Below, piece after piece: positions 38,801 through 52,952 of a stretch of DNA of 64,000 nt (position 1 is its first letter; every line of letters begins with the position of its first letter). The notes beneath the pieces are model-generated. The model worked only from the letters and a program-made list of their open reading frames with translations, was not told the origin of the DNA and did not search any database. This stretch comes from Eudorina sp. 2006-703-Eu-15 (taxonomy: Eukaryota; Chlorophyta; Chlorophyceae; Chlamydomonadales; Volvocaceae): contig BDSI01000033.1 of NCBI GenBank assembly GCA_003117195.1, forward strand, positions 1-64,000. Direction: 5' to 3'. Made by a program: the position numbers and the translations under genes.

Positions 38801-41800
38801 TGGTTCCAGCCGCCGTTGAAGAGGTCTCCCAGGTACACCTCCTTCGCGCCGTCCACGTAGGCGGAGGGCAGCACGGCCGCCCGCAGGCTGATCTGCAAGC
38901 GAGACGCGGCGGGAGGAAGGTGGCAGGGGTGAGAATGGCTGGGCGCGAGGCCTGGGGCTTGCCTGGGCCCTGGACTTGGGGGTCGAACCCTCAGGCGGGC
39001 TCACTTCGGGCGCTTCGTTCCGTTTCTAAACACGGAGCGGTCCGGAGCATGTGAAGGGCTGGCAGTTGCGCGCGGGTTCAGGTGGATGGGGTGGCGTGGT
39101 AGCGGCGTTTACGTAACAGACCGTGCGCACACTCATGAGGAAGTTTAAGACGTTTGGACGCCGACCCTAACTCTCGGAACCCAGTGCAGCCCCGCAGTGC
39201 AGCCGCATCGGCGGCGTACTGCCCTCGCACTTCCGCGCCGTCGGCGCCTACACTGCTACATAGCTACAATCTGTGTCTGCAGACCGGTAGGACTAGCGCA
39301 ACGTAAAACGTGTACAGCAGCCGCGGGTGGCGGGTTTCCCGGCTGCTGCTGGTACAGATTTTACGTTGTGGTGTTGCCACCGGTACAAGCAGGGCCGCCC
39401 CTGCTGCCGCCGCGCCCCTGCTGGGTGCGTCTGGGCTGTTTCCAAACCAAGCCCTGCCCCTCGCTGGTGCTGCCGCTGCGCACGCACCGCGGGCATGCCG
39501 TAGTAGGAAGCAAACTCCATGAAGTCGCGCTCCGCCGTGTGATGGTACCTGAGATGGATGGCACCAGCGGAGACAGACAGGCGAGGGGAAGGCATGACGG
39601 CCACCACGCAGGATGCGGGTCAGCGGTGTGTTTGGTTTGGGGCCGAGCGCCCGTGTCTGAGGGGTGCACCTCGTCAGTGCGGCGGAAAAGATCCCCTCCC
39701 AGAAGGCACGCCTTGCGAAAAGCTGGCCCCAGGCGCAGCGCCATGCACGGCGGCGGGTCCCCGGGTGCGCATCTCCTGACCGATAGACAGTCCACTCACT
39801 TGCCGCCTGACGGGCCCAGGGCGAAGAGGTTGATCAGCACGACCGCGGGCTTGGAGGGCAGGCCGAGGACCTTGCGGTAGAGGCGCTCTATGGGTCGGCG
39901 AGAAGCGGCGCCCTGGATGGAAAGCAGTTGGAGCAGCATGGTACGAGGGTTCGTTGGTAAGTTGGTACGAGGGTTCGTTCGTAGGTTGCAGCAAATCTGG
40001 GATACGGTAAATGTGCTTGGGTCAACTGACGAGGTGACGACGCAACGCTAAATGTATGTGTGGTTAGCAAAGAAACCCGCCCGCCTGAGGAGGGACGTAA
40101 TCACATGCCGCCCGGGGGCTGCTGGGTGCGCTAGTCAGTTCCGGTGGCATCGAATCAGCCTGTCAGACTCGCTGCTTTCGCACATCAGCCCCATATGCCA
40201 ATCACGACAGCGAAACCGCAATGGGTCACCGCAATGCGCGCAGCGCCCCCCCCCTCGCGGACCCTCGCCCTGTACCTACGTCATTATTGGTCCAGGTGGA
40301 CAGGGGGGAGTCGTTGACCGCGAAGTCGATAAAGACCAGATCCGGATTCGGAATCAGGTGGTTCTTCAGGCAGCTGCTCACGTAGCTGGACTGGATACCT
40401 GTGTTGGTGGTGCACGTGCGGGTGACAGGAGGAGAAAACGGGCGCTGAGACGAGTTGCGGTGGGCCGATGTGGGTAGTCGGCAGGGTGTTCGCGGGCGGT
40501 AGCGGCCGATTGCTTTGATCGGGCCAGAGGTCCAGGGTCGACATCTCATCGTGACGACCTTGTCCAAACCTGGGTGGATGGCGTCTTCTGGCAGTTCTGT
40601 TCCTTCCCGCGCAAGATGTGTTCCTTCCCGCGCAAGAGCACATTACCGCGAACGCGCTGGCACGCGCAATCAGTCAGCGGGGCAAGTGCACGCGCCGCAG
40701 CCCCGCAGCCGGCGGTCAGGGCCGAGGTGAGGGAGTGCGGGCGGAGCCAGCCAGCCAGCCAGCCAGCCTATTGACACCGACATCCAGAACAAAACCTTTG
40801 ACGACCGGTTTACCGGCCATGCCGTCCCGCATGCCCCCCCACCCCGCATCGGGACCGCCTGCCAAACCCTAGTCAAGCCGGACGGCAGTCGGCCACCTGC
40901 TGGCTCCGTTGGGACCGCCCTTTCCTTGACCGCATTTCCGCGGGTCATTACACACCAACGCGACTAGGCAGCTCCGCCGTGCCACCCGTCCCCGAAGGCG
41001 GCTGCAACCACTGAAGTGCCGACCCGACCGCGCCGGCACCCGCAGCAGAGGGCCCCACAGCGATACCCCTCCCGCTCCCAGGTTTGGGTTGCCTCCACCA
41101 GGCATTATTTCTCCGTTACCCTACCGCCAGTCGGCACATGCCGGCATACGGTATGCACGTACACTGCCCCACTCGATGCAGTAGGGAAGCCCTTGTGGGC
41201 GGCCCCCTTTGGATCAGTGGCCCCACCCACCTGGGACGCCACCGTTGAGGTACTCGTGCTGGGGTGCGCCCGAGTCCTCCTCGGAGAGTGCCCGCGATGC
41301 TGCCCCTGTTGTGCAGGTACGGGGAGCTGGGCGTGTGACCGTGTGTGGGGACGCGATTGTATGCGTATGTGGGTGAGGAGCTGTGTGATTTGGGCTAGGG
41401 TGGGATCGATTTGGGTCTGCAGTGAACACGGCTGTGCGAAGAAAACGCAGCCCCGGGGCCCAGGTGAAAGCGCACACGCGCGGCGCGGGCCAAGCTCGGA
41501 AGCAGCATAACTGTGTGGCGGCAGGGCGGGTGGAAACAGACCAGGACGGGCTGGCGCTCGGCGGTTGGGTGCTGGTTGGAGCGGTTGGAGCGGCGGCGGT
41601 GGTCGTGGGATTGGGAGGGGTTGTTTTGGTGGTGGCCTTGGGGGGGACGACTAGAGCTCGTCATTACAGATATAGAGGGCCGGGGTTCCAACGGATCAGG
41701 CGCACTGAGGCACCTGTCATCGGACAAGCGCTTTGATGGCGCGCCTAGGCTGCCTATGCGGGACTGCTGGGTCACCCCGGCTGCATGGCTCTCCTCGTCG

Positions 41801-42980
41801 CCGCTCGCTGGCGTCGGTATGGCCAGGAAGGGCATCAGAGGCCGATCCATCTGGTTGCTTTATCAGGCTCCGGCTGGCGGGTGTGCAGCGCCGCACCCAG
41901 GCCTCTGTGTCGCCGTCATCCCTGCTGACGCTGGTACTGATGCTGGTGCAGACGTCGCTGCCGAGCCCTGCCCCAGCCGGCCCGAGGCTCGCCGCCTTAC
42001 ACTGTACGCAGTTCCCGCTGATGTGCCTCTGGCGCACCAATTTCTGCTGCCCCCTACCTGAAGCCGCTGCGAGGGCCCGGGATTTCGACCGGGGGGGCAT
42101 CGCCATGTTAAGCCAGTCCATGAAGTTCTTCAGGTACACGTGGTCGGGGCCGCCCACCCCCTGGCCGGCGGTAATACTGCCACCCAGGGCACTGACTCGG
42201 AGCTTCTCGCCTGTCCCGGGGAGGGGCGACAAGGTGTCGGGTATTTGGCGTGGTGAAAGCGGGGCTCGAGTTCGTCACATGCCTTTGGCTGGTGTAATTA
42301 ACCTCCAGTAATTAACCAACAAGTGCATTCTTGCTGATTTGTTTGCAATGTTTCTTTTCTTCCCTGGGATTACGGAGCACGAGTCGGCTTGAGATCGGCA
42401 GGGTTGGAGACCGGAGTCGCGTATGTGGGTGCGCTGCGATAATCTGATAGGATGAACGAAATACTTGTGAAGTTCATTACAAAAACGGAGCGACGTGGAT
42501 AGGCATCGGCTTCTGGTCGGGCCGTTGCTCGCAGTCCGGCTTGCCAAACTGGCAGTTCTTCCCAAAGTCTGATATAGTACACAAGATGCAAGTCGCATAA
42601 CACAAACTTATGCCTAATGTGATTATTGCTATGCATCTCCGTGGCAACCATTGCTGTTTCAGCTCTGCCAAGGCCGGCAACATACCATTACGCGCACGCT
42701 CCAAGAAAAGCCGCAGTCGGGCCGCATTCCCAGTGTACGTGATACCCGCCAAGCGCTCCATAAGCGGAATCATAAATTGGTACCCAAGCTGCGTGTCAGG
42801 AGAATCATCTACGCCTGGCCTAACACGACTAGTCACGTTGTAGAACCAATATTTGGTAGCTAACTCCGTCTCCGGTCCTCCAACTGCCTTGGGATTATGC
42901 CCCATCCCGGGAATGACTTCCTCAGCAGCATTTGCCGTGTGCAGCGCGACCGCAAAGGCTAATACTATCCGCCACATCAT
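35830..42980 (-). CDS. SGNH/GDSL-type hydrolase paralogue, copy 4
   Basis: Thirteen exons: E1 42686-42980, E2a 42058-42210, E2b 41231-41305, E3 40280-40398, E4 39800-39912, E5 39488-39548, E6 38746-38892, E7 38009-38197, E8 37291-37392, E9 36827-36889, E10 36528-36662, E11 36066-36194, E12 35830-35925, about 558 aa. The signal peptide begins MMWRIVLAFAVALHTANA at 42980; an in-frame ATG at 43016 exists. The hydrolase motifs are SALGGSIT (Ser near 110, the only copy with Ser instead of Gly at the motif start), NGGVPG, FAVND and NHPGRGGH. E2 is split by a 752-bp phase-1 intron at the same linker site as in copy 2. The C-terminal region has WTDEGRGKWGFVT, CVDGCVC and QHSKC, and the usual TCYIE of E7 is TCYFDE. 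E8 uses donor gttcgt. E3 is one codon longer than in the other copies. Confidence 0.82.
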
Positions 42981-45629
<2,649 letters not shown>

Positions 45630-48600
45630 CTAAGCCGGACGCATCAAGGCCCCCTTGCCCATACTCGTGCGCTGCCACAGCGCGTTGGTCTCCCCCCGCA
45701 CGTACTCCACCGACCCCTGCTTGGCCCCCGGCTCCTCGCCCACCTGGACCGGGGCAGGAGGGGGAGGGACGGTGAGGACCGGAGGGTAAGGGAGGTTGGC
45801 GTGGGGTCTGGGAGGGAAGGGGACAAAGGGTAGCGCGTGGGACAGGAGGCGCGTGCCGCCGAGACAAGAAGGTGCGCGGCGAACCGGCAGGAGCGCAGTC
45901 AAGGGTGGACGCAGGGGCACGAGAGCGTTACGCGGTACGGTAACGAGGACTGGCCGCCGCTGGGCACGATTGCTCTGTGACGTTGTGCACCCTTCTGGAA
46001 CTGCATTTCTTGATTCCACGCGGTCTACAGCCGTGCCTTCCTTTGAAACAACAACTCAGCAATCAGCGGCCCAACGCCGTGAGCACTGTGGGCATCATTC
46101 TCTTGTCATTCACCACTCCACCCTAGACACGAACAAACCCCTCAAAAGTATATCCTTCGCACCACCCTTCCTCCAAAACGCCGCCGCCGCCACTGCCGCC
46201 AATCCTCTCCCGAGCCCCACGCTCACCACGACCCCCATCAGCTTGAACTTGGCCGCCCCGTCCGACTCGCCGCCGCCGCCGCCCTTCTTTCGGCCCGCGT
46301 CCGCCCGTTCCGACGCCTTGCTGGGCTTCCCACTGGTCAGCTCGATCACGCACTCGGGGTGCTGGGTCACCTGGGGACGAGGACCGGTGTGTGTGTGTGT
46401 GCGTGTATGTGTGTGTGTGTGTGCGGGCTTGTGCGGCTGAGTGGGTACGAGGTTGGGTGCTTACGTAGTTGGATGTGTGGATGCGTGAGGGAGTGGTTGC
46501 GAGGTGTGACGTGGATTAGATGGCTGGCCGTCTGGGATGCCCGGTTGTCAGCTTTGATCCCGCGGATGCTGAGGTTCAAGACAGCAAGGACCGCTGTTGC
46601 GGGGTTGGTGGGGTTGAGGCGGCTGGTCGCGCGCCGCAGCAGCGGTGGCCCCTTCATATCGACCTCGGGCCACGCCAATCTTTACTCCGTACAGCGCAGC
46701 ACTGTACGGCGCTGCCCTGAATTGCACTCGCACCACGTTACATGCGTTCTGCGTTTCGCCGTACCGTGATGTCCTTCATCATGGTCAGGGACACCTGTCG
46801 CGCGTCGTAGGCGTCCACGAGCACGGGGTTGCAGCTGCAGCCCTCCACGCACGTCGCTCGAGCGGTGCCCATGCCCCGGTAGCTCTGCAGGTAGGCGATC
46901 TGCGGGGTATCTCAGCATGTAACACCGCACAGCACGAGGATAAAAGTTCAATTCGGTGTATTAGAAGCCGTCAGGCAGGCTGAGGTGCGTACGGCGCCGG
47001 GCGGTCGTACAGTACGGTCGTGAGGCGCGCCGCATGTGGGACGTGCAGCCGGGCATGAGGTGGGCCGTAACGACCACATGCGCGCGGGTATCCTTGCGAT
47101 ACGGTACACACAGCGCCACCCGCCGGCCGTACCTGAAGGATGATGGGGGCCTGCGCCTGCTCCGGGGGCCGCTCACCCACCAGCTGGGTGCTCACCTGCG
47201 CGCAAGAGACCAAGGAAGCGAAGGGAGGGGAGGAAGAGGGGATCATGGGCGGCCAGTGGCGAAGGGAGGGGAGGAAGAGGGGATCATGGGCGGCCAGTGG
47301 CGAAGGGAGGGGAGGAAGAGGGGATCATGGGCGGCCAGTGGCGAAGGGAGGGGAGGAAGAGGGGATCATGGGCGGCCAGTGGCGAAGGGAGGGGAGGAAG
47401 AGGGGATCATGGGCGGCCAGTGGCGAAGGGAGGGGAGGAAGAGGGGATCATGGGCGGCCAGTGGCGAAGGGAGGGGAGGAAGAGGGGATCATGGCGTGCA
47501 ACGAATGTGCGGAATCAAGCAGCTGAGTTGCGCCCGGGGAGGTCCGAGTTCGGTGCCGTATCGTAAGTGTGCTGGGGAGTGCGGGGCCCGGGCCGGGGAG
47601 AGCGGGGAGTTCAAGTAGGGGCAAGGGTTGGCACGCGCCCGCTCGGCAGCGGAGGGCCGAGGTACGGGTGAGGGAGGACGACGAGTGGGCTCGCGGACTG
47701 AATGAGGAACTGACTGTATGTTTCATGAGCAACTGACTGTGTGCGTGTGTGTGGCGCGACATGTCGCCGCCGCCACGGACGCTTGTGGCCAAGTTCCCGT
47801 CCACCGGACCCCCTGGAGCGTACGGTACGGTATGTGGCTGTCTCAGGCTGCACACGGCGAGCTGTCCCGCAGTTGGGCCTGATGGGCTCCCCGTTCCAAG
47901 CTGTACCCCGCTCCCCGTTCCAAGCTGTACCCCGCTCCCCGTTCCAAGCTGTACCCCGCTCCCCGCTCCAAGCTGTACCCCGCTACCCGTTCCAAGCTGT
48001 ACCCCGCTCCCCGTTCCAACCCACCCCACCAGCAGACCCCGCCAAACCGCCCGCCCGCCTTCACCCTCCCGCGTCCCGCCGCAAGGCATGCACCATCACG
48101 ACCACAGCCGCCGCTGCCGCCGCGCCTGCCGCGCTACCACCCCCAGCACGGACCCGCCTCCCCACCTTGAGGCGGATCGTGTTGCCCGGCCCTCGGGCCA
48201 CGTAGCCCCACTTGCCGCGGCCCTCGTCCGTCCAGTTCCAGCCCACCACCGGCTGCTGCACCAGCGCCTGCAGCTCAGCCTCGATGTAGCAGGTGTTCTC
48301 CATCGTCTCGTAGTTGCCCTCCGCCAGCGGCGGCGGCAGGGGACGGACCGCCAGCTCCGCCAGCGCCTCCGCTGCCGCCGCGCCGCCGGCGGTCAGGAAG
48401 GAGTGTCCGGCGCCGCGCAGCCCGGCTGCGGCCGCGGCGGCGCCGTCGCCCTCAGACTCCGCGAACTCGATGTTGGTGCGCAGCAGGCCCTGGCCGCAGC
48501 GAGTGGCGCAAGGGCAGCCACACAAATCGCCGCCGCAGCAGCAGCAGCAGCGACGTCAGATTAGATTTTTTAGCCTTATGAGCAGCAGCATCACGACTGA

Positions 48601-51600
48601 CACCCTACAATGGAAAGGCGCGAATGAGGAATGACCCAGCGTGACAGCGCTGGGCCTCTGAGCGCACTGCCATGAAGCCGTGCGGCACCGCCCGCCGTGC
48701 CGAGTGCACAGCCCACCCCACCCTGCCACGCACGCCCCACCAACAATTTACTGTCACCTGCCCCACCCCTCTCTGGTAAGTATTTGTCGCCGGGCTGGGC
48801 GTGTCTGGGCTGTTTCTTTGTAACCTGCCGCCTGCCCCCCCCCTCTCACCGTGAACATGGTGATCAGCAGCTCGGCCACCACCACGTGGCCTCCGCGGCC
48901 GGGGTGGTTCAGTCCGCCGTTCCAGATGCCGCCCTTGGACAGCCATTCTTGGTTTGTGCCCACAAACAATCGGGGCAGCACAGCAGCCTTCAGGCTCACC
49001 TGCAACGAGATTCGCGTTGCGGTGGGGCCAGGTTGGAGTTGGGTTACACGCGAGCGAAACAAACAAGGTGAAGTCATGCGAGTGGCTTGAGGTTGGCTTG
49101 TGTGCTTAATCAGAAGCCCACCCATAACCGCCCAGGCCCAGGCTTGTGTGCGGTTGGGCGGGCTAGAGGGTGCAATCGGAAGTGGGTGCACGCAATTTCA
49201 TCAGGACATAGCACCCCATCAACCAATGGAGAAAGGCGGGGGCGGGGTCCGGGGCGGATGGCAGGTGGGCCAGACGGCTGAGCCGTGGAGGCAAAATGAC
49301 GGCCGCGTCAGGGGCTCAGCGCCCACGGCCTCCTGCCCGGCAGCAGCTCGGCCGGCCGTACCGGCCCCAACACCACCGCTCCCAGCGGGGCCGCCGCGGT
49401 CACCTTGCGGGCCGGGTCCTGGCTGCCGAGCATGTGACCCGTGGGTCGCTGGCCCCATCCGTCCGATTAGCTGCGGGAGCAACTGCTGGTCTAGGGGCTG
49501 CTGCGGCTGCTGTCTGGGTACTGCGGCAGCTGCTGCCGTTGCGTGCCACCTCATGCTCACCGCGGGCAGGCTGTAGTAGGTGGCGAACTCCATGAAGTCC
49601 CGCTCCGCGTTGTGCCAGTACCTGCCAGGGGTTCAACCGGGGGAGGAGCGGTGCGGTGCGGTGCGGTGTGGCGGCGGCGTCTCACCCAAAACCTAACCCA
49701 AACGGCGTGCCACTGGCAGCGGCGCCAGGTGGCGGCGGCGCTCGGCTGCACCGTTTGTGTACGACGACACGCCGGGCCCACCCCTGGGTGCGTTCATCGC
49801 AGGTACAGCGCCATATTTACCCCGACCCAAACCAACTGTGGATGTGTGCGTGTGTTTTCAACTTTTCATCAAGCAACCCGCCCGAACCACCCAGGTACGC
49901 GTGCCCGTATGTGCGACCCGCGTGCCGGTACTCAGCCCGTGGGTGGAGTCAAGGGCCGCACGTCCCGTGGGCCGTCCGGTGCGCTACCCTCCCGCCGGCT
50001 GAGGGGCTGACCCGCCCGGCACTCACTTGCCCTTTGACGGCCCCCACGCCCACATGTTGACCAGCACCACAGCCGGTCGGGAGGGCAGCCGCAGCAGCTT
50101 GCGGATCAGGCGCTCCAGGGAGTGGCGCGGGGGGTCCTGCGCACGCAGCCGCGCAGAGCGTACGGAACAGCCACGACGGCCCGTTTGTCAGGACACGGCA
50201 ACGCGCGGGGCAGCCAAGGGCGTCATCATCCCCGTCACCGTTCGGTGTTGTGTCCAGAGGCATGCTCAACCTGGTCTCCGCGGCGCCGGCCACCCACCCA
50301 CACACACAAACACACACCCCAACATGGACGACCTCCCCGCCCGGCCCGACAGCCCTCCCCGACCCGGTCCGGAAAAACGGGTACCCCACCATCCAAGAAT
50401 CCATGGATCCGTCATCAATATGTAAAGTGTGAAGTGCCGTACAGCGGGTAGATGCTCGCGCCCGCAACATCTCGGCGGGTCTCTCCCCCCAACGTAGCGA
50501 CGCGACGCAGCGAACGCGGGGCGTACGGCGCCCGTTCGCGGCCGCATCCCGCGCGCAAGACTCGGCGCACCTCCATTTTCCATTGGGCGTTGGGCAGGTC
50601 GTTGACCGCGTAATCCACGAAGATAAGGTCAGGCTCCGGAATGAGGTGGTGGTGCAGGCAGCTGCTGGTGTAGCTGGACTCCGTACCTGTGCGCCCAACA
50701 ACCAACACCGCCATTTACCACTGCCCCAAAACGGACTGCAGTACGTAGCCCCGGGTTGGGACATAGACATAGGGTTGAGTTCGAGTTCTTCCTGGTTGCT
50801 GGGCACGACGTGTTCATTCCCCCCTGGTGTTTCTGGTCGTGTCCGGGTTCGTTTTTCGGGTTTCTTTCTTTTTTCAATTTCCCCCTGTTTCCTGCCAGCC
50901 TCTCCCCTTGGACACCGCCACGCCAGGCTCTATACTGCCGTTCCTGGTGACGCCGGGTCAGATCACATCAGATCAGGGTGGGTCGGGGTGGCGAACGAAG
51001 CTCACCAGGGACGGCACCGTTGATGGACCGGTGCCGCCGGGGCCGTTGAATGCTCGGGCTGGCCGCCTGCACCGCCAGAGCCAGCTCCAGCAGGCGACGA
51101 TGCCGGTGGCTGGCCCGTGATGCTGCTCCCTCCGCTCCGCCACTCCCTCCCGCGCCCCCGTCTGCTCCCGCTCCTCCCGCTGCCGAGGCCCCCGCTACAA
51201 CGCCTGGGGCGGCGCTCTGCGCTGCTGGCCCCTCAGTCTGGCTCCCTGCGTCGCCGCCGCCCACGGCGTCCGCCGGATCCTGCGCCGGGTCCGCTTCGCC
51301 GCCGCTGCCGGGTGCGGTGGGGCCGTTTTGCTGCACCGGCATGGCGCAGTTGATCCAGTCCATGACCATCCGGAAATAGGTGTTCTCACTGCTGCCCACC
51401 CCCTGGCCGGCGGTGATGCTGCCGCCCAGGGCGCCCACACGAAGCGGCTCGCCTGCGGCGGGCGGGCAGAAGCCGTTTATGCGGTTTCGTGGCTTTGACC
51501 AGCGGCGAAAGGGACTGGTCAGTGCATGTCGGGAAGATAGACATGTGCCCAGACGGTTGCGCGGCGACCGGCGGAAAGCGAGGATTCCTGGGAAATGGGA

Positions 51601-52154
51601 ATCGAGTGCTGGGTGCTCATGCAGCTTGGGCCAACGGCGGAATCACTGCCATCAGCAACGCTTTACAGATGGTAGCGCACCGAGCTGTTGGTATGTCAGG
51701 GTGAAATGCAGGGCGGGCGGGATAGCACGCTACCATGGATGCGGTGACTCAGGCACGCCGCAACCACAAGCGAGCCCACGAACCGTGCTGTCAGTGAAGT
51801 ACCTCTGCGTGCCTTTTCCAGAGCCAGGCGTAGCCGCGCGGCGTGACCCGCATAGGTGACTCCCGCCAGGCGGTCCGCGAGGGGTAGGTGGTACTTGTAC
51901 ATGCTCGGGTGGGCGTGCTCCCGTTCGACCCGCTCGCAGACGGTGTAGTTCCAATAGAATTCCGCATGATGTCTTTCGAGGTCATCCAAATTTTCTAGAC
52001 GCGGCCCATCCCCAAATGCTTTTCCCGGAAGTAGCAGAAACAGAACCAGAGGCGACGACGAGCAGAAGAAAAGGAAAGTGCGCAATCGAGCACAGCCTTT
52101 ACTCTTTTTTTTATGGTGGAAGTTTGATGTGCCGCACGGCGGTGCGGCGCACAT
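45630..52154 (-). CDS. SGNH/GDSL-type hydrolase paralogue, copy 5
   Basis: Eleven exons: E1 51803-52154, E2 51006-51452, E3 50571-50686, E4 50027-50136, E5 49561-49621, E6 48850-48999, fused E7+E8 48166-48489, E9 47133-47195, E10 46765-46899, E11 46227-46370, E12 45630-45743, about 671 aa. The fused exon reads through TCYIEAELQALVQQPVVGW with no trace of the E7-E8 intron. The only ATG in frame at the 5' end (52154) gives about 23 polar, basic residues before the hydrophobic core (LVLFLLLPGKAFG), so the signal could be a signal anchor or the true start could lie elsewhere. Hydrolase motifs are GALGGSIT (Ser near 129), NGAVPG, YAVND and NHPGRGGH. E2 carries about 90 Gly/Ala-rich residues between the Ser and Gly blocks. 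The C-terminal region has WTDEGRGKWGYVA, CVEGCSC and QHPEC. E6 is one codon longer than in the other copies. Confidence 0.82.
47219..47494. repeat. 41-bp minisatellite in copy 5 intron E8-E9
   Basis: Six full units and a partial seventh of a purine-rich 41-bp repeat (gaagggaggggaggaagagg core), nearly identical to each other, suggesting recent expansion. Confidence 0.95.
47888..48017. repeat. 24-bp minisatellite in copy 5 intron E8-E9
   Basis: Five and a half units of a 24-bp repeat (ttccaagctgtaccccgctc core), about 390 bp from the 41-bp array in the same intron. Confidence 0.93.
48782..48820 (-). repeat. 39-bp intronic segment shared with copy 3
   Basis: In the E6-E7 intron of copy 5, about 30 bp downstream of the E6 donor. 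It matches 27666-27704 of copy 3 with one mismatch, but there the segment belongs to the E7-E8 intron. The sequence between it and E6 resembles the start of the copy 3 E6-E7 intron instead. Confidence 0.9.
50830..50880 (-). repeat. dispersed intronic element (copy 5 intron E2-E3)
   Basis: On the minus strand this reads aattgaaaaa, then agaaagaaacccgaaa, then aacgaacccgg. The same order is found at 59439-59495 on the plus strand in an SF1 intron, with small indels. In each case it lies sense with respect to its host gene. Confidence 0.75.
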
Positions 52155-52952
52155 CGCAAATTTTGACTCAAGTCTTTAGCTCGTACAAATCATAAAACAC
52201 TCAACTGCAGTTTTTGTATAAATGCAATGAATGTATATTATCAGTGGAAACATTCTCGACCTCCAGCGCACCAAAAGGCTCAAGGCACGGGCTCATCTTG
52301 CCCGTACACCACCCCGTACAATCATAGCCGATATGGGCATAGGAAAAGGCATTATGTAACAACCGCCGATAGATGTCGTGCCGTTAGTCATGCGGTGCCT
52401 AGCGACCGCGAGCGATCATGTATCGTCGTAAAGGGACTTCCTCTGGGGGTTTAGGACATACAAGATTATGTCCTGATTAAGCATATTACGGGACAAGCGT
52501 CATTGTCAAGGACCGCGCTCGTATTCGAGAACCCCATGCTGTCCTTCGCTGCAGAGATACCTCGCTGTGCCTCACCGTTACACCTCATCAACGCCTCGAC
52601 CCGCCAATGTGTACTCCTGCGCACCTGACGGTGCTGCCCACTACGCCGTATCATCAACACAACGATTGCTCAGCCGGCTCAACCTTCTTCCCGGCAAGAC
52701 GGTTGGTCGTGCGTTAGTGTAACCCGTGCCAGGCCTTGCCAGGCATGGTCCGCGTCGGAGAGGAGCTCCCAGGTGCTTAAGCTCTCGCAAACGTTTTTGG
52801 AATCCCACAGGGAACCAACCATTACCATCGCGCGTCACTCGTGCCCAATATGAATAGGTAAGGCAGGTATCATCATCAAAAAACAATTAGGCTGGCAGAC
52901 ATGCCGCCGGGTACCTCGACCCTAATTACTTCCTCAAGCGCTGCAGATTCGG
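52155..52952. other. intergenic, copy 5 to FrnE-like gene
   Basis: A short spacer containing the presumed promoter of copy 5 (AT-richer at 52160-52230) and the 3' UTR of the oxidoreductase gene. No open frame or RNA gene stands out, and no TGTAA was seen downstream of the oxidoreductase stop. Confidence 0.6.
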
